The notes: generated by a model from the sequence alone, not told the origin. A DNA stretch of 64,000 nucleotides from Faecalibacterium duncaniae (GCF_010509575.1 NZ_CP048437.1:1798001-1862000); one strand, 5' to 3'; positions 36,901 through 45,222 are shown, numbered from the stretch's first letter. Program-made: numbers and translations.

Positions 36901-39900
36901 ACCGGCGATCTGGCGCGCATCAATGCACGGGAGCATACTGGCCTGCTGGAACGCCCAGATCGTGAGCAACTGGAGAAGGATTTTAAGCGTAGCAAGGAAA
37001 ATCGTTCCAACTGGGACCCCAATGTTCTCTCCTGTACCCCCACTTTGGAAATGGGTATTGATATTGGTGACCTTTCCACGGTCATCCTGTGCAGTATGCC
37101 GCCTGCACAAAGTCAGTTTCTGCAGCGTGTTGGCCGTGCCGGACGCAAAGACGGCAATGCTCTGACCTTGGCAATTGCAAATGCGCGGCCACATGACCTC
37201 TATTTTTACGCAGATCCTTTAGAGATGATCTCCGGTTCGGTCACACCACCAAAAATCTTCCTGCGCGCTTCCGCTGTATTGGAACGGCAGTTCATGGCTT
37301 TTTGCATGGATTCTTGGGTGCGGAAAGGCATTCCTGATGATGCTATCCCCGATAAGGTCGGTATTATTCTGAAGAAACTGGATGCGCGGCCTTCCGATAT
37401 GTTCCCTTTCAATTTTCTCAACTACGTGCAGAGTACACTTTCCCGGCAGATCAACTCTTTTGTCCAGATGTTTTCCGCTTATCTGGACGAAAGCTCCAAG
37501 GAAGAGCTGCAAATATTTGCCCGCGGCACTGGAACCACAGAAAGTTCCATGCACATTAAAATTCTGGATGCCTTTGAAAGTTTGAAGAAGCAGCAAAACA
37601 GCCTGCACAACAGTGTAAATTCCCTGAAGGTCATGATCCAGCAGCTGGAAAACAAGCCCAAAGACAGTTCTTACGACAAAGAGATCAAGGAACTAAAGGG
37701 CGAGGAAGCGGCCCTATTGACCGTTTTGCAGGAGATCAGCAAAAAGAACGTTTTCAACTTCTTGTCCGATGAGGGATTGCTGCCCAACTATGCTTTTCCG
37801 GAGGCTGGGATCATTCTGCGGGCGGTTCTCTACCGAAAGTCCGATGAGGAACTTCCGTCTGTCCGAAAAAAGTATGAAAAGCTCGTCTATGAATACAACC
37901 GCTCCGCTTCCTCTGCCCTCAGTGAGTTTGCACCGAGCAACAGTTTCTATGTGGATGGTCGCAAACTGACGATCGATCAGGTAGACCTGACAACTGCTCA
38001 GAGTGCCCTTTGGCGTCTGTGTCCAAACTGCTCTCATGCGCAGCTTGAAACAGCTGGCCGGAACACAGCAGCCTGTCCTCAATGCGGAAGCCCCGCTTGG
38101 GCCGATTCCGGTCAGATGCGCAACATGCTGAAAGTGCAGATGGTCTACTCTAACATGGACTACGCCAAGAGCTTGATTAGTGATGAAAGCGACGACCGCT
38201 CTAATATCTTTTATTGCAAGCAGCTCCTTGTAGACGTAGATGAGGACCACGACATCTCCTGTGCCTATCGCATGGACAATGAGGAATTTCCCTTTGGTTA
38301 CGAATTTGTCCGTAAAGCAACGCTGCGGGAGATCAACTTTGGCGAGAGTGACCTGACAGGTGAAAAGTTATCGATTTCTGGTGTCGAGGAAGTGCGCAAA
38401 GGGTTCCGGATCTGCAAATATTGTGGTAAAATTCAGACTGACAGCAAGCCGAATAACCACAGCTATTCCTGTAAGACACGCAAAATCCCTGCGCTCTCAC
38501 AGGCCGATGCCTATGAAGAATGTCTGTTTCTGTATCGTGAATTCAGCACAGAGGTTCTCCGACTTCTGATTCCCGCTACGACGATGGACTCTTCTTCCGT
38601 CCGGATGGAATCCTTTGTTGCGGCCTTCATGCTTGGTATGAAAGAATATTTTGGCAATGTCGATCACCTCCGGGCTGCTGTCAGCGAAGTACCCGTCCCG
38701 GATGCCGACTATCGCAAACAGTATCTCGTGATCTACGATTCGGTTCCCGGCGGCACGGGATATCTGAAGCAGTTGATGCATGAAAAAGATTCTTTGATTC
38801 AGATTTTTGAAAAAGCCCTTCATGTTATGGAAACCTGCTCCTGCAAAGACGATCCGCAGAAGGACGGCTGCTATCATTGCCTATATGCGTATCGCCAGAG
38901 CCAGCAGATCGGTAATATTTCGCGTGCAACTGCCATTCGGCTGTTGAAAACGATTCTTTCCGGTAAAGACCATATCCAAAAAATCGATATGATCAGCAGT
39001 ATTCCTGTAAACCCGCTGTTTGAAAGCGAATTGGAATCGCGCTTTTGGGAAGCGATCCGTCTAAAAGTTGGTGCTGCAAATATCAGTGACACCGTAAGAA
39101 ACGGAAAACACAGTTATTATCTCAAACTGGAGCACTCTGCTTGGGAACTTGAACCTCAGGTTTCACTGGGTCCAAGCAACGGTGTATCCGTTCCCTGTAA
39201 ACCAGATTTTGTGTTCTGGCCCGTAGCCGCGCCCGGACACAAGCCCCTAGCGGTGTTTACGGACGGCTTCCTATATCACAAGGATATCGTTTCCGATGAC
39301 ACCATCAAACGTGAAGCACTCCGCCGCAGTGGGCAGTTCCGGGTCTGGTCCCTGAGTTTTAAGGATGTTCAGAACGTTTTTACCCCGCAGGGGGATTACG
39401 CCACTTCTGTTTTAGCGGTCGAAAAAATGCCGCTCGGCAAGGTGATGTACCGTTCCGAAGTACGAAAGCTCCATGCAGAGGTACTTGATCCTGTAAAGCT
39501 CTCTGCGTTTGACCTCTTGATTGCCTACCTGAATCTGCCGGATGCCGAAACGATCTTCCACGCACAGGCACACGCTTATGCACTTTCTCTGCTGGATCCG
39601 GCATTCATCAAGAACAATGCGGCATTCGATCAATGGCATCAGGTCTTTCAGGATGTGAACGATCAACTGCATTTTACAGATTCCAGTTTCCGCTTTGGGC
39701 TGACCGCTTATGGAGCGTGGGTCCCTCGTGCTGTAAATTCTCATCTGGCTCTCTATGCAGGCATTTCCGCTGCATCCATGAAAGCAGATGGTGCTGTTAC
39801 CGTCTTTGCCGTCCTGAACGATGACAAGAACAGCCGCACAGATAAATACGAACCGGAGTGGAACGGTTTCTGGCAGTTTTTCAATCTGATGCAGTTTGCC

Positions 39901-40311
39901 TCAGAATTTGCTGCCGTTTCTTCTACCGGGCTCAGGCGCATGGACTATCTCGCACTTCCTGTTTCCCAGAGCAGCTGTTCTTCGGCGGAAGCCTCTTCCA
40001 CACCCGATTCCGGATGGAATTCCATCGGTGAATTGCTATTTGACGAAGATGCGAAAGCATTCGCTGCCTTGGCACAGAAAAGCGGTATCCCAGCACCTGC
40101 TGAAGATTTCATTGGATTTGAGGCAGCTGGTGCAGATGGAAATGTCATCGCAACGATTGAAATTGCTTGGCCGGACAAGAAATTGGGATTTATGACTTTT
40201 GAACAGTCCATTGATCGAGAAAAGATGGAGCATCTCGGCTGGAAAATATACACCGCAGCCGATCTATCTGGTCTTGATTTAAGCAATCTATTGGGAGGAA
40301 AGAACGTATGA
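33991..40311 (+). CDS. Giant DEAD helicase with DUF1998 and nuclease-like tail (DrmA-DrmB / DruE-like)
   Basis: A 2106-residue Lhr/MrfA-like protein. Order: Walker A 'ATGTGSGKTECFLYP' (~100), 'VDELHTFDGAQGTD' (motif II, ~227), 'IGTSATMGS', several CxxC zinc ribbons (~470-590), 'AFSDNVQDAAHRAGFF', 'PTLEMGIDIGDL' and 'FLQRVGRAGRKDG' (motif VI, ~1047), a coiled coil (~1180-1230), then DUF1998 with 'YDSVPGGTGYL' (~1582) and 'DGCYHCLYAYRQ' (~1625). Last comes a restriction-like fold candidate 'CKPDFVFWP...PLAVFTDGFLYH' (~1735-1765). DISARM splits the first two parts into DrmA and DrmB; DruE of Druantia joins them. The last 300 residues are not recognised. It is the likely effector motor/nuclease. 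Confidence 0.85.
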   Translation: MLPSILASQLEKGIGDYIETTFPMSNAPFKGSVAEMLAQKGSVYHEPYLAVRLPFRIAKEMPTCFEAIHPAYLPYVHQQKAFERLTGNDGRSTLVATGTGSGKTECFLYPILEYCYQHRGESGIKALIIYPMNALATDQAKRIAELIHNSPELRGNVTAGMYVGGLERTPSRTMSEHGIITDHETLLNSPPDILLTNYKMLDYLLVRPKDALLWKQNNPETLKYIAVDELHTFDGAQGTDLACLLRRLKRRLGIYDGYLCCIGTSATMGSKENNGAILNYAEEIFGEPFERDAVITEDRLSADEFFAGQSTSFFALPSADQTAQLVALAEEDDPSAYLQCAVKAWFPDFSQDVLSDSGRIELGRVLLQHVFLQSVLHLTEGNYYQVSRIVEALAPHYPALNELSDASAVLNSLFALVSHARTGKPRKLRPFLNVQVQLWIRELRRIVAKVDAEHITYKIAHDLNRQQAKQHLPVVNCRDCGITGWVTILNERQNATIVNLEAFYNQYFKADEKVVMLFPHPHENVPTGMLPARICPDCLQVKLGIDGSSECASCGTRMVDILIPSPIRTTGPKQHKQYICPCCGSRRGLSLMGVRSATEISASISQMFASRFNDDKKTLAFSDNVQDAAHRAGFFNSRTWRFGLRTAIQRYCAECGSGQSLADFQAGFVDYWHLHMTDEEFVSFFIPPNLTWKRAYEEMTQNRKLSDDKQAHILMHEIEQRIQYEIMLEYGLTSKIGRTLERSACSVLSFSPEDIEQIAAAVQLRVVNELGIMSREDRIIFQRMVIGWLNLLRCNGAFKDVVFDEYTINDGKSYMLSNDRNRWLPGQQSGRNIPRFIAEYLGKSHPTSEFDLPSSRRYTDWIAFCCTESILDELNFRAISKLILEESVKNGIVVSVPSSANYKVYGLNKSRVFLTNDVIQLRCEHCGAVYSFSAESLPLWENAPCPRSACGGKLVEYKSSGINYYGRLYSTGDLARINAREHTGLLERPDREQLEKDFKRSKENRSNWDPNVLSCTPTLEMGIDIGDLSTVILCSMPPAQSQFLQRVGRAGRKDGNALTLAIANARPHDLYFYADPLEMISGSVTPPKIFLRASAVLERQFMAFCMDSWVRKGIPDDAIPDKVGIILKKLDARPSDMFPFNFLNYVQSTLSRQINSFVQMFSAYLDESSKEELQIFARGTGTTESSMHIKILDAFESLKKQQNSLHNSVNSLKVMIQQLENKPKDSSYDKEIKELKGEEAALLTVLQEISKKNVFNFLSDEGLLPNYAFPEAGIILRAVLYRKSDEELPSVRKKYEKLVYEYNRSASSALSEFAPSNSFYVDGRKLTIDQVDLTTAQSALWRLCPNCSHAQLETAGRNTAACPQCGSPAWADSGQMRNMLKVQMVYSNMDYAKSLISDESDDRSNIFYCKQLLVDVDEDHDISCAYRMDNEEFPFGYEFVRKATLREINFGESDLTGEKLSISGVEEVRKGFRICKYCGKIQTDSKPNNHSYSCKTRKIPALSQADAYEECLFLYREFSTEVLRLLIPATTMDSSSVRMESFVAAFMLGMKEYFGNVDHLRAAVSEVPVPDADYRKQYLVIYDSVPGGTGYLKQLMHEKDSLIQIFEKALHVMETCSCKDDPQKDGCYHCLYAYRQSQQIGNISRATAIRLLKTILSGKDHIQKIDMISSIPVNPLFESELESRFWEAIRLKVGAANISDTVRNGKHSYYLKLEHSAWELEPQVSLGPSNGVSVPCKPDFVFWPVAAPGHKPLAVFTDGFLYHKDIVSDDTIKREALRRSGQFRVWSLSFKDVQNVFTPQGDYATSVLAVEKMPLGKVMYRSEVRKLHAEVLDPVKLSAFDLLIAYLNLPDAETIFHAQAHAYALSLLDPAFIKNNAAFDQWHQVFQDVNDQLHFTDSSFRFGLTAYGAWVPRAVNSHLALYAGISAASMKADGAVTVFAVLNDDKNSRTDKYEPEWNGFWQFFNLMQFASEFAAVSSTGLRRMDYLALPVSQSSCSSAEASSTPDSGWNSIGELLFDEDAKAFAALAQKSGIPAPAEDFIGFEAAGADGNVIATIEIAWPDKKLGFMTFEQSIDREKMEHLGWKIYTAADLSGLDLSNLLGGKNV

Positions 40312-42404
40312 CAACTGCAAAAGTCGCAATTTCCGCTGATTTTTTGACGGCCTTTGCACACCTTCCCCGTCAGGTGCAGGGCAAAGTTACCGAACTTGTC
40401 AACAAATTCCGGAATGACCCTGCTTCGCCGGGAATTCACTACGAAAAGATAAACTCTTGTATCGATAAAAAAATATATTCCATTCGTATCGATGATACCT
40501 ACCGCGGCATTGTCGTTCGTCAATCCGAAGTTTATCTGCTTTTATGGGTCGATCATCACGATGAGGCCTACCAGTGGGCCGCCCGAAAACGCTGTGAAGT
40601 AAACCCGAACACCGGTTCACTTCAGGTTTTTGATGTACAAACGGTTTCCGAACCGATCGCAGCACACAGTCAGCCGCTTCTGTTTTCTGCTTTCAAAGAC
40701 GCGGATCTGCTTCGGCTGAGTGTTCCTGAAGCGCTGCTGCCTTATGTCCGCAGCTTTGAAACAAAAGAACAGTTTTATCAGGCGCGATCTTCCTTCCCGG
40801 CAGATGCATACGAATATCTCGCCTGGCTTGCAGAAGGCTTTTCCATGGAAGAAGTTCTGGAACTTGCCAACGAAGAATGCAATACCTCTCCCGCAGCACA
40901 GGATTTGTCGGCAGCATTGGAACAGCCCATTACCATGCGGTCCTTTGTCGTCGTGGAAGGGGAAGACGAACTGCGCCGCATCATGGCTGCACCGCTTGAA
41001 AAATGGCGTGTTTTTTTACATCCGGCTCAGCGAAATCTGACGCAGAAAAATTACTCTGGCCCTGTTCGTGTTCTGGGTGGTGCAGGAACGGGAAAAACGG
41101 TTGTCGCTCTGCACCGCGCTAAATATCTGGCATCTCAATGCACCGGGCAGCAGCGTATTCTTTTTACGACCTATACGGCGAACCTCGCTGCAGATATTCA
41201 GGAAAATCTCCGCAAGATCTGCTCGATCGAGGAACTACGCAAAATTGAAGTCATTCATCTTGACGCATGGGTCAGCCGCTTTATGCGCGAGTCCGGCTTT
41301 TCTTTCCAGATCGGCTACGATGACGCCTTGGCTCCTATATGGGAAAAGGCGCTCTTTCTTGCAAACACGGAACTGCCTTACGACGTTTCTTTTTATCAGG
41401 AAGAATGGAATCGGGTCGTGATTTCACAGGAAGCGATTACGCGTGACCAATATCTGAAAGCCTCCCGAAACGGCCGCGGCACACGGCTGGACCGCAGAAA
41501 GAGGCTTCTTGTATGGCAGGTTCTGGACAACTACCAAAATCTGATGAAAGAGCATCAGATCCGCGACATCAATACTGCCATGTATGAGTGCACAAAACTT
41601 TTACAGGGCAGCAGTGTAAAGTCGCAGTATACCCATATCATTGTAGACGAAGGACAGGATCTAAGCGATATCGCATATCGCCTGATTCGTGCTCTGGCCG
41701 GCCCGGAACACGCAAACGATCTTTTTATCGTGGGTGATGCGCATCAGAGGATCTATCGGAATCGGCCTATCTTATCGAAATGCGGTATCAATGTCCGCGG
41801 CCGAAGCAGTATTTTAAAGATCAACTATCGCACCACAGAGGAGATTCGGCATAGTGCATTCTCCTTCTTAGAGGGCCTCTCTTTTGACGATTTGGATGAA
41901 AGTACCGATAGCGGAACCCAATGCCAATCTTTGACCCACGGAGAACCTCCTATCATTCGGAATTTCCCGGATGCAAACGCAGAATTCAACTTCATTTATA
42001 CTGAAATCCGGAAGCTACAAAATTCTGGTATTTTGCTAAAGGAGATTTGCATCGTTGCGCGTACAAAGAACCTTACAAACGATTATCTGTCCCTGCTGAC
42101 AAAGGCCAGCATCCGTTCTTACGCAATCAAACGGAATCAACCTGACAATCGAAACTTTGATGGAATTCGTGTCGCAACCATGCATCGTGTGAAGGGGCTC
42201 GAATTCAAATACGTCTTTATTGCTGCCCTCAATCACCGCGTTGTTCCTCTAGCTGCTGCCATCAATCACATGGATCCAATCTCCGAAAAAGAATCCATCA
42301 CATCCGAAAAATGTCTGCTTTATGTGGCTATGACACGCGCGCAAAAGGGAGTTTACATCACAAGCTATGGTACTTGCTCTCAGTTCCTACATCAATCTGA
42401 CTGA
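40308..42404 (+). CDS. UvrD-like helicase with N-terminal RelE/ParE-like domain
   Basis: A 698-residue superfamily 1 helicase. Residues 1-~100 ('FLTAFAHLPRQVQGKVTELV ... YSIRIDDTYRGIVV') have the pattern of RelE/ParE-fold toxins. The helicase follows: 'LGGAGTGKTVVALHRAKY' (Walker A, ~257), 'IIVDEGQDLSD' (~446), 'VGDAHQRIYRNR', 'VATMHRVKGLEFKYVFI' and 'LLYVAMTRAQ'. It lacks the long 2B insertion of full UvrD. The start overlaps the stop of the giant helicase (ATGA), so it is co-translated. Similar fusions are known from defence islands; here it may unwind or process DNA cut by the complex. Whether the toxin-like domain is active cannot be told. Confidence 0.85.
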   Translation: MTTAKVAISADFLTAFAHLPRQVQGKVTELVNKFRNDPASPGIHYEKINSCIDKKIYSIRIDDTYRGIVVRQSEVYLLLWVDHHDEAYQWAARKRCEVNPNTGSLQVFDVQTVSEPIAAHSQPLLFSAFKDADLLRLSVPEALLPYVRSFETKEQFYQARSSFPADAYEYLAWLAEGFSMEEVLELANEECNTSPAAQDLSAALEQPITMRSFVVVEGEDELRRIMAAPLEKWRVFLHPAQRNLTQKNYSGPVRVLGGAGTGKTVVALHRAKYLASQCTGQQRILFTTYTANLAADIQENLRKICSIEELRKIEVIHLDAWVSRFMRESGFSFQIGYDDALAPIWEKALFLANTELPYDVSFYQEEWNRVVISQEAITRDQYLKASRNGRGTRLDRRKRLLVWQVLDNYQNLMKEHQIRDINTAMYECTKLLQGSSVKSQYTHIIVDEGQDLSDIAYRLIRALAGPEHANDLFIVGDAHQRIYRNRPILSKCGINVRGRSSILKINYRTTEEIRHSAFSFLEGLSFDDLDESTDSGTQCQSLTHGEPPIIRNFPDANAEFNFIYTEIRKLQNSGILLKEICIVARTKNLTNDYLSLLTKASIRSYAIKRNQPDNRNFDGIRVATMHRVKGLEFKYVFIAALNHRVVPLAAAINHMDPISEKESITSEKCLLYVAMTRAQKGVYITSYGTCSQFLHQSD

Positions 42405-42440
42405 AATACTTTCTATATGTAATTCCTCTACTTCTTTTTG

Positions 42441-42469
42441 TTGAATTTTTGGCCTACCCATGGTAATAT
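42441..42469 (+). promoter_or_regulatory. Promoter of the Septu pair
   Basis: TTGAAT (42441) and TAATAT (42464) with 17 bp between, 28 bp before the ptuA start. The sequence GGTAATATTGAATTACC at 42462-42478 overlaps the -10 box and is a palindrome that could be an operator. Confidence 0.55.
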
Positions 42470-42497
42470 TGAATTACCATTACAAGGAGGATTTCCT

Positions 42498-43751
42498 ATG
42501 AAACTCACAAGCCTCTATGTGCATGACTTCAAGGGCTATAGAGAACATCAATTTGATTTGCTGGGAAAAAGCACCGTCCTTTTCGGTGTAAACGGTGCTG
42601 GCAAATCAACCGTTCTGACAGCCATTAATTATTTAATGTGGCCAGTTTTGAACCGTTTAAGCAACACTCAGGGAATTGCTTTCCGCTCCTTAAATACAGA
42701 ATCTGTTCATGCTGGCTTTGGAATGATGAACCTTGGTGCTGATTTCAGCCTGGCTGGTGAAACCTTGTCTTTAAGAAAAGATTATATTAAAGCCAAGCCC
42801 GGAAAAGCTCCACGAGTAATTCCATACAAGGATTTATACGATTCTTTTGTTGAAAAATTTACAGCAACTTATCTCTCTGAGGGATCAGAAAACAATATGC
42901 CCATTTTCGTCAATTATGGAACCAATCGTTCCGTCCTTGACATTCCTCTTAGAATTCGTACCAATCATGAATTTTCGCAGCTGGCAGCTTTAGAGCGAGC
43001 CAGCGAGAATGAATTGGATTTTCGTTCCTTTTTTGAGTGGTTTCGCAATCAGGAAGACATCGAAAACGAAACAAAAACAGAAACCAAAAATTTCGATTAT
43101 GAGGATGTTTCTTTAGGGTGTGTCCGCACAGCTGTCTGTTCTATGTTGGATAATGTCTCCGACCTAAAAGTTAAACGTAGTCCCCTGCGCATGACAGTCA
43201 AGAAGAATGGTCTAGAAATGCGCGTTGATAATCTTTCTGATGGTGAGAAATGTACCCTCGCTCTCTTTGGTGACTTAGCTCGTCGTATTGCTCTGGCTAA
43301 CCCTTCTCGCAGCAATCCACTTGAGGGAGAAGGTATTGTACTCATCGATGAGATTGAACTTCATATGCACCCTTCTTGGCAGCGAAAAATTCTCGGTGCA
43401 TTAAAAAGTACTTTTCCGAACATTCAATTTATCATCACAACGCATTCTCCTCAAGTGATAAGCGAAGTAGATGACAGTTACAATCTTTTCGGTCTGAAGC
43501 AGGAAAATGACGATGTAATCGTTAAACCCTATAATGTGCATGGATGGGATACCAACGGAATTCTGCATAGCGTAATGCATACCACTGAGCGTCCCGAAAA
43601 TGTTGTACGAGCATTTGAAGCATTCGATAGCGCCATCGAATGTAACCTTGAAGAAGCATCTAAAATTCTTCAGTATCTGAAAGAAACTGTTGATCCCAAC
43701 GATCCAAAGTTGACAGAGTGTGAAGTTCGTTTCGATTTGGAGAATCGCTGA
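42498..43751 (+). CDS. ptuA: Septu ATPase PtuA
   Basis: A 417-residue SMC/OLD-type AAA ATPase. Walker A is 'LFGVNGAGKSTVL' (residues ~28-40), the ABC signature 'NLSDGEKCTLALFG', Walker B 'GIVLIDEIELHMHPSWQ' and the H-loop 'FIITTHSPQVISEV'. Together with the HNH nuclease gene 9 bp downstream this is the two-gene Septu anti-phage system, in which PtuA senses nucleotide state or phage and holds PtuB in check. ATG 42498 follows ACAAGGAGGATTTCCT. The pair also occurs as effector of Ec78/Eco7-type retrons, but there is no reverse transcriptase here. Confidence 0.85.
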   Translation: MKLTSLYVHDFKGYREHQFDLLGKSTVLFGVNGAGKSTVLTAINYLMWPVLNRLSNTQGIAFRSLNTESVHAGFGMMNLGADFSLAGETLSLRKDYIKAKPGKAPRVIPYKDLYDSFVEKFTATYLSEGSENNMPIFVNYGTNRSVLDIPLRIRTNHEFSQLAALERASENELDFRSFFEWFRNQEDIENETKTETKNFDYEDVSLGCVRTAVCSMLDNVSDLKVKRSPLRMTVKKNGLEMRVDNLSDGEKCTLALFGDLARRIALANPSRSNPLEGEGIVLIDEIELHMHPSWQRKILGALKSTFPNIQFIITTHSPQVISEVDDSYNLFGLKQENDDVIVKPYNVHGWDTNGILHSVMHTTERPENVVRAFEAFDSAIECNLEEASKILQYLKETVDPNDPKLTECEVRFDLENR

Positions 43752-43760
43752 GGATTAACT

Positions 43761-44435
43761 ATGATTAAAATCAATAAAGGTATTGAGCCTGTAGAGCTTA
43801 CGAAATACAAACAACAGCCTAATGCATCCTACCGAGATATGCATGGTGCTCCCTCAGGAAAAAGTAATTCCGATGGAACTCCCATCGATGTTTATACTAT
43901 AGTTCTGAATCGTCTAATTCAGGAACAAGGGTGTATTTGTGCTTATTGCATGTGTCGAATTCCAGAAAAAGGAAAGAAAGCAACGATTGAGCATATTGAC
44001 CCACAGAGTGCCACTTCTGAAGAGAAAGCCTTAGATTATCGGAACATGCTTGCTGTATGTAATGGAAATCGTGATGCTCACAATGACAAAGAAAAATCCT
44101 GCGATGCACATCGCAAAAATGCTCCTTTAAGCGTCAATCCATTAAAATCAGATACATTATCTTCTCTCAAATATCTATCCAATGGCGAAATAACTGCCTC
44201 TGACGATGCTATTAAGAAAGACCTCTGTGATACTCTCAATCTAAACTGCTCAGAAAGACGCATCCCGGAAAACAGAAAGGCCGCCTTAACTGCATACCTT
44301 CGTGTCTTTGTCGCCAAACATCCCACCGGCGATATTAAAGAATCTTGCCGACGGGAGTTAGAGAAATATCAACAGGAATCACCCAAAATGCCATACGTTG
44401 GTATTATTTTGGATTGGCTTACTCGCCATACATAA
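43761..44435 (+). CDS. ptuB: Septu HNH nuclease PtuB (TIGR02646-like)
   Basis: A 224-residue HNH endonuclease. The pattern is 'CICAYCMCRIPEKGKK', 'TIEHIDPQS', 'YRNMLAVCNGNR' and 'KSCDAHRKNAPL', which gives the Cys-x2-Cys pair, the catalytic His in the IEH motif, the Asn and the second zinc Cys/His. This is the usual signature of PtuB and the TIGR02646 family. The C-terminal ~90 residues are helical. It probably cuts phage or tRNA/DNA when released by PtuA. The start is 9 bp after ptuA. Confidence 0.85.
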   Translation: MIKINKGIEPVELTKYKQQPNASYRDMHGAPSGKSNSDGTPIDVYTIVLNRLIQEQGCICAYCMCRIPEKGKKATIEHIDPQSATSEEKALDYRNMLAVCNGNRDAHNDKEKSCDAHRKNAPLSVNPLKSDTLSSLKYLSNGEITASDDAIKKDLCDTLNLNCSERRIPENRKAALTAYLRVFVAKHPTGDIKESCRRELEKYQQESPKMPYVGIILDWLTRHT

Positions 44436-44439
44436 TAGT

Positions 44440-44827
44440 ATACCTCTTACATCTCTTATTGAGCATTGGGACAGTGGTATTCCGCGCATCATGGGAAAAG
44501 TCAAGGCCTATGGTCTTCGAGAGCCAGAATTCATCGGCGGTGAAGTTGATTTGCGTATCAATATCTATCGTAACCAACTGAATGCCGCCAGTGCTGCTCA
44601 GGACATTCCTCAGCATAATGTGAGTGCCGACAAATGAACAAGAGCGGCAAATTTACAATTATGTCCTCGAAAATCCATCCATTACAACTACCCAAGCTGC
44701 TACTTTGTTAAACATCGGGCAGCGTCGCGCACGAAACCTTTTAGTCAAGATGGTAGATGACCACTGGTTGAATAAGGAAGGTGCTTCTCGCAGCACTGTT
44801 TATGTAATCAACCACGACCCTGTGTAA
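44440..44827 (+). pseudogene. Broken C-terminus of an AlbA_2/RecG-like ATP-binding regulator
   Basis: Two frames continue one protein. The first reads 'EHWDSGIPRIMGKVKAYGL' and 'EPEFIGGEVDLRINIYRN', the usual end of the ATP-binding part of AlbA_2/Schlafen-type regulators. After a frame change near 44620 the second (44624-44827) reads 'QIYNYVLENPSITTTQAATL' and 'RARNLLVKMVDDHW', a winged-helix domain. The N-terminal half of the gene is missing, as ptuB ends directly in front. This is a remnant of an older gene in the island. Confidence 0.6.
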
Positions 44828-44835
44828 TATTGCCC

Positions 44836-44913
44836 TGTTCCCCAGAACGACTACCCTCTCTGCTCTCCCCCGCCCTTTTCCTCAAGCCTGCATTGCATTG
44901 TTCCCCAGAACGA
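44836..44913. repeat. Two palindromic boxes TGTTCCCCAGAACGA
   Basis: The 15-bp sequence occurs at 44836 and 44899; its core GTTC-CCCA-GAAC is a palindrome. The boxes lie in the non-coding end of the island, 63 bp apart, and could be recombinase or regulator sites. The rest of this 270-bp gap holds nothing I can assign. Confidence 0.5.
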
Positions 44914-45101
44914 ACCCTGAAAATGTACGATTATGACATCAATTTGCAGGTGTCGAGCCATTACGAGTGTATCACGGCATTAACCCGCATGAAGCCTTGA
45001 TTTCTAGCACTTTCAAGGTTTGAAGAGCAGTAATTTTCCACCTTTGAACCGGCTCCAGATCTGCCAGAATAATCTTCACCGTCTCATAGAACTACAAACA
45101 A

Positions 45102-45141
45102 GAAAACCGCCCTGCCGTATTGCTGCGACAGGGCGGTTTTC
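45102..45141 (-). terminator. Terminator downstream of tRNA-Ala
   Basis: AAAACCGCCCTG / CAGGGCGGTTTT stem, loop of 14 nt, A-run on the left that gives a U-run on the minus strand, 8 bp after the tRNA. Confidence 0.85.
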
Positions 45142-45148
45142 TATTGTA

Positions 45149-45222
45149 TGGACTCGAAGGGAGTCGAACCCTCGACCTTTCGGATGCGAACCGAACGCTC
45201 ATCCCAACTGAGCTACGAGCCC
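45149..45222 (-). tRNA. tRNA-Ala (anticodon CGC)
   Basis: Complete cloverleaf on the minus strand: acceptor GGGCTCG/CGAGTCC with discriminator A, D-arm GCTC..GAGC, anticodon arm TTCGG-TTCGCAT-CCGAA with CGC in the loop, and T-arm with TTCGACT. The G3-U70 pair, the identity mark of tRNA-Ala, is present. No 3' CCA is encoded. It marks the right border of the defence island. Confidence 0.95.

Noticed and set aside
42498..44435. Retron with PtuAB-type effector
   Set aside because: The ATPase and HNH genes match that effector pair, but there is no reverse transcriptase gene or msr/msd-like sequence nearby; plain Septu is simpler.
44921..45001. Possible 26-codon gene in the island border gap
   Set aside because: Frame ends with an ordinary stop but has no ribosome binding site and no recognisable sequence; too little support.
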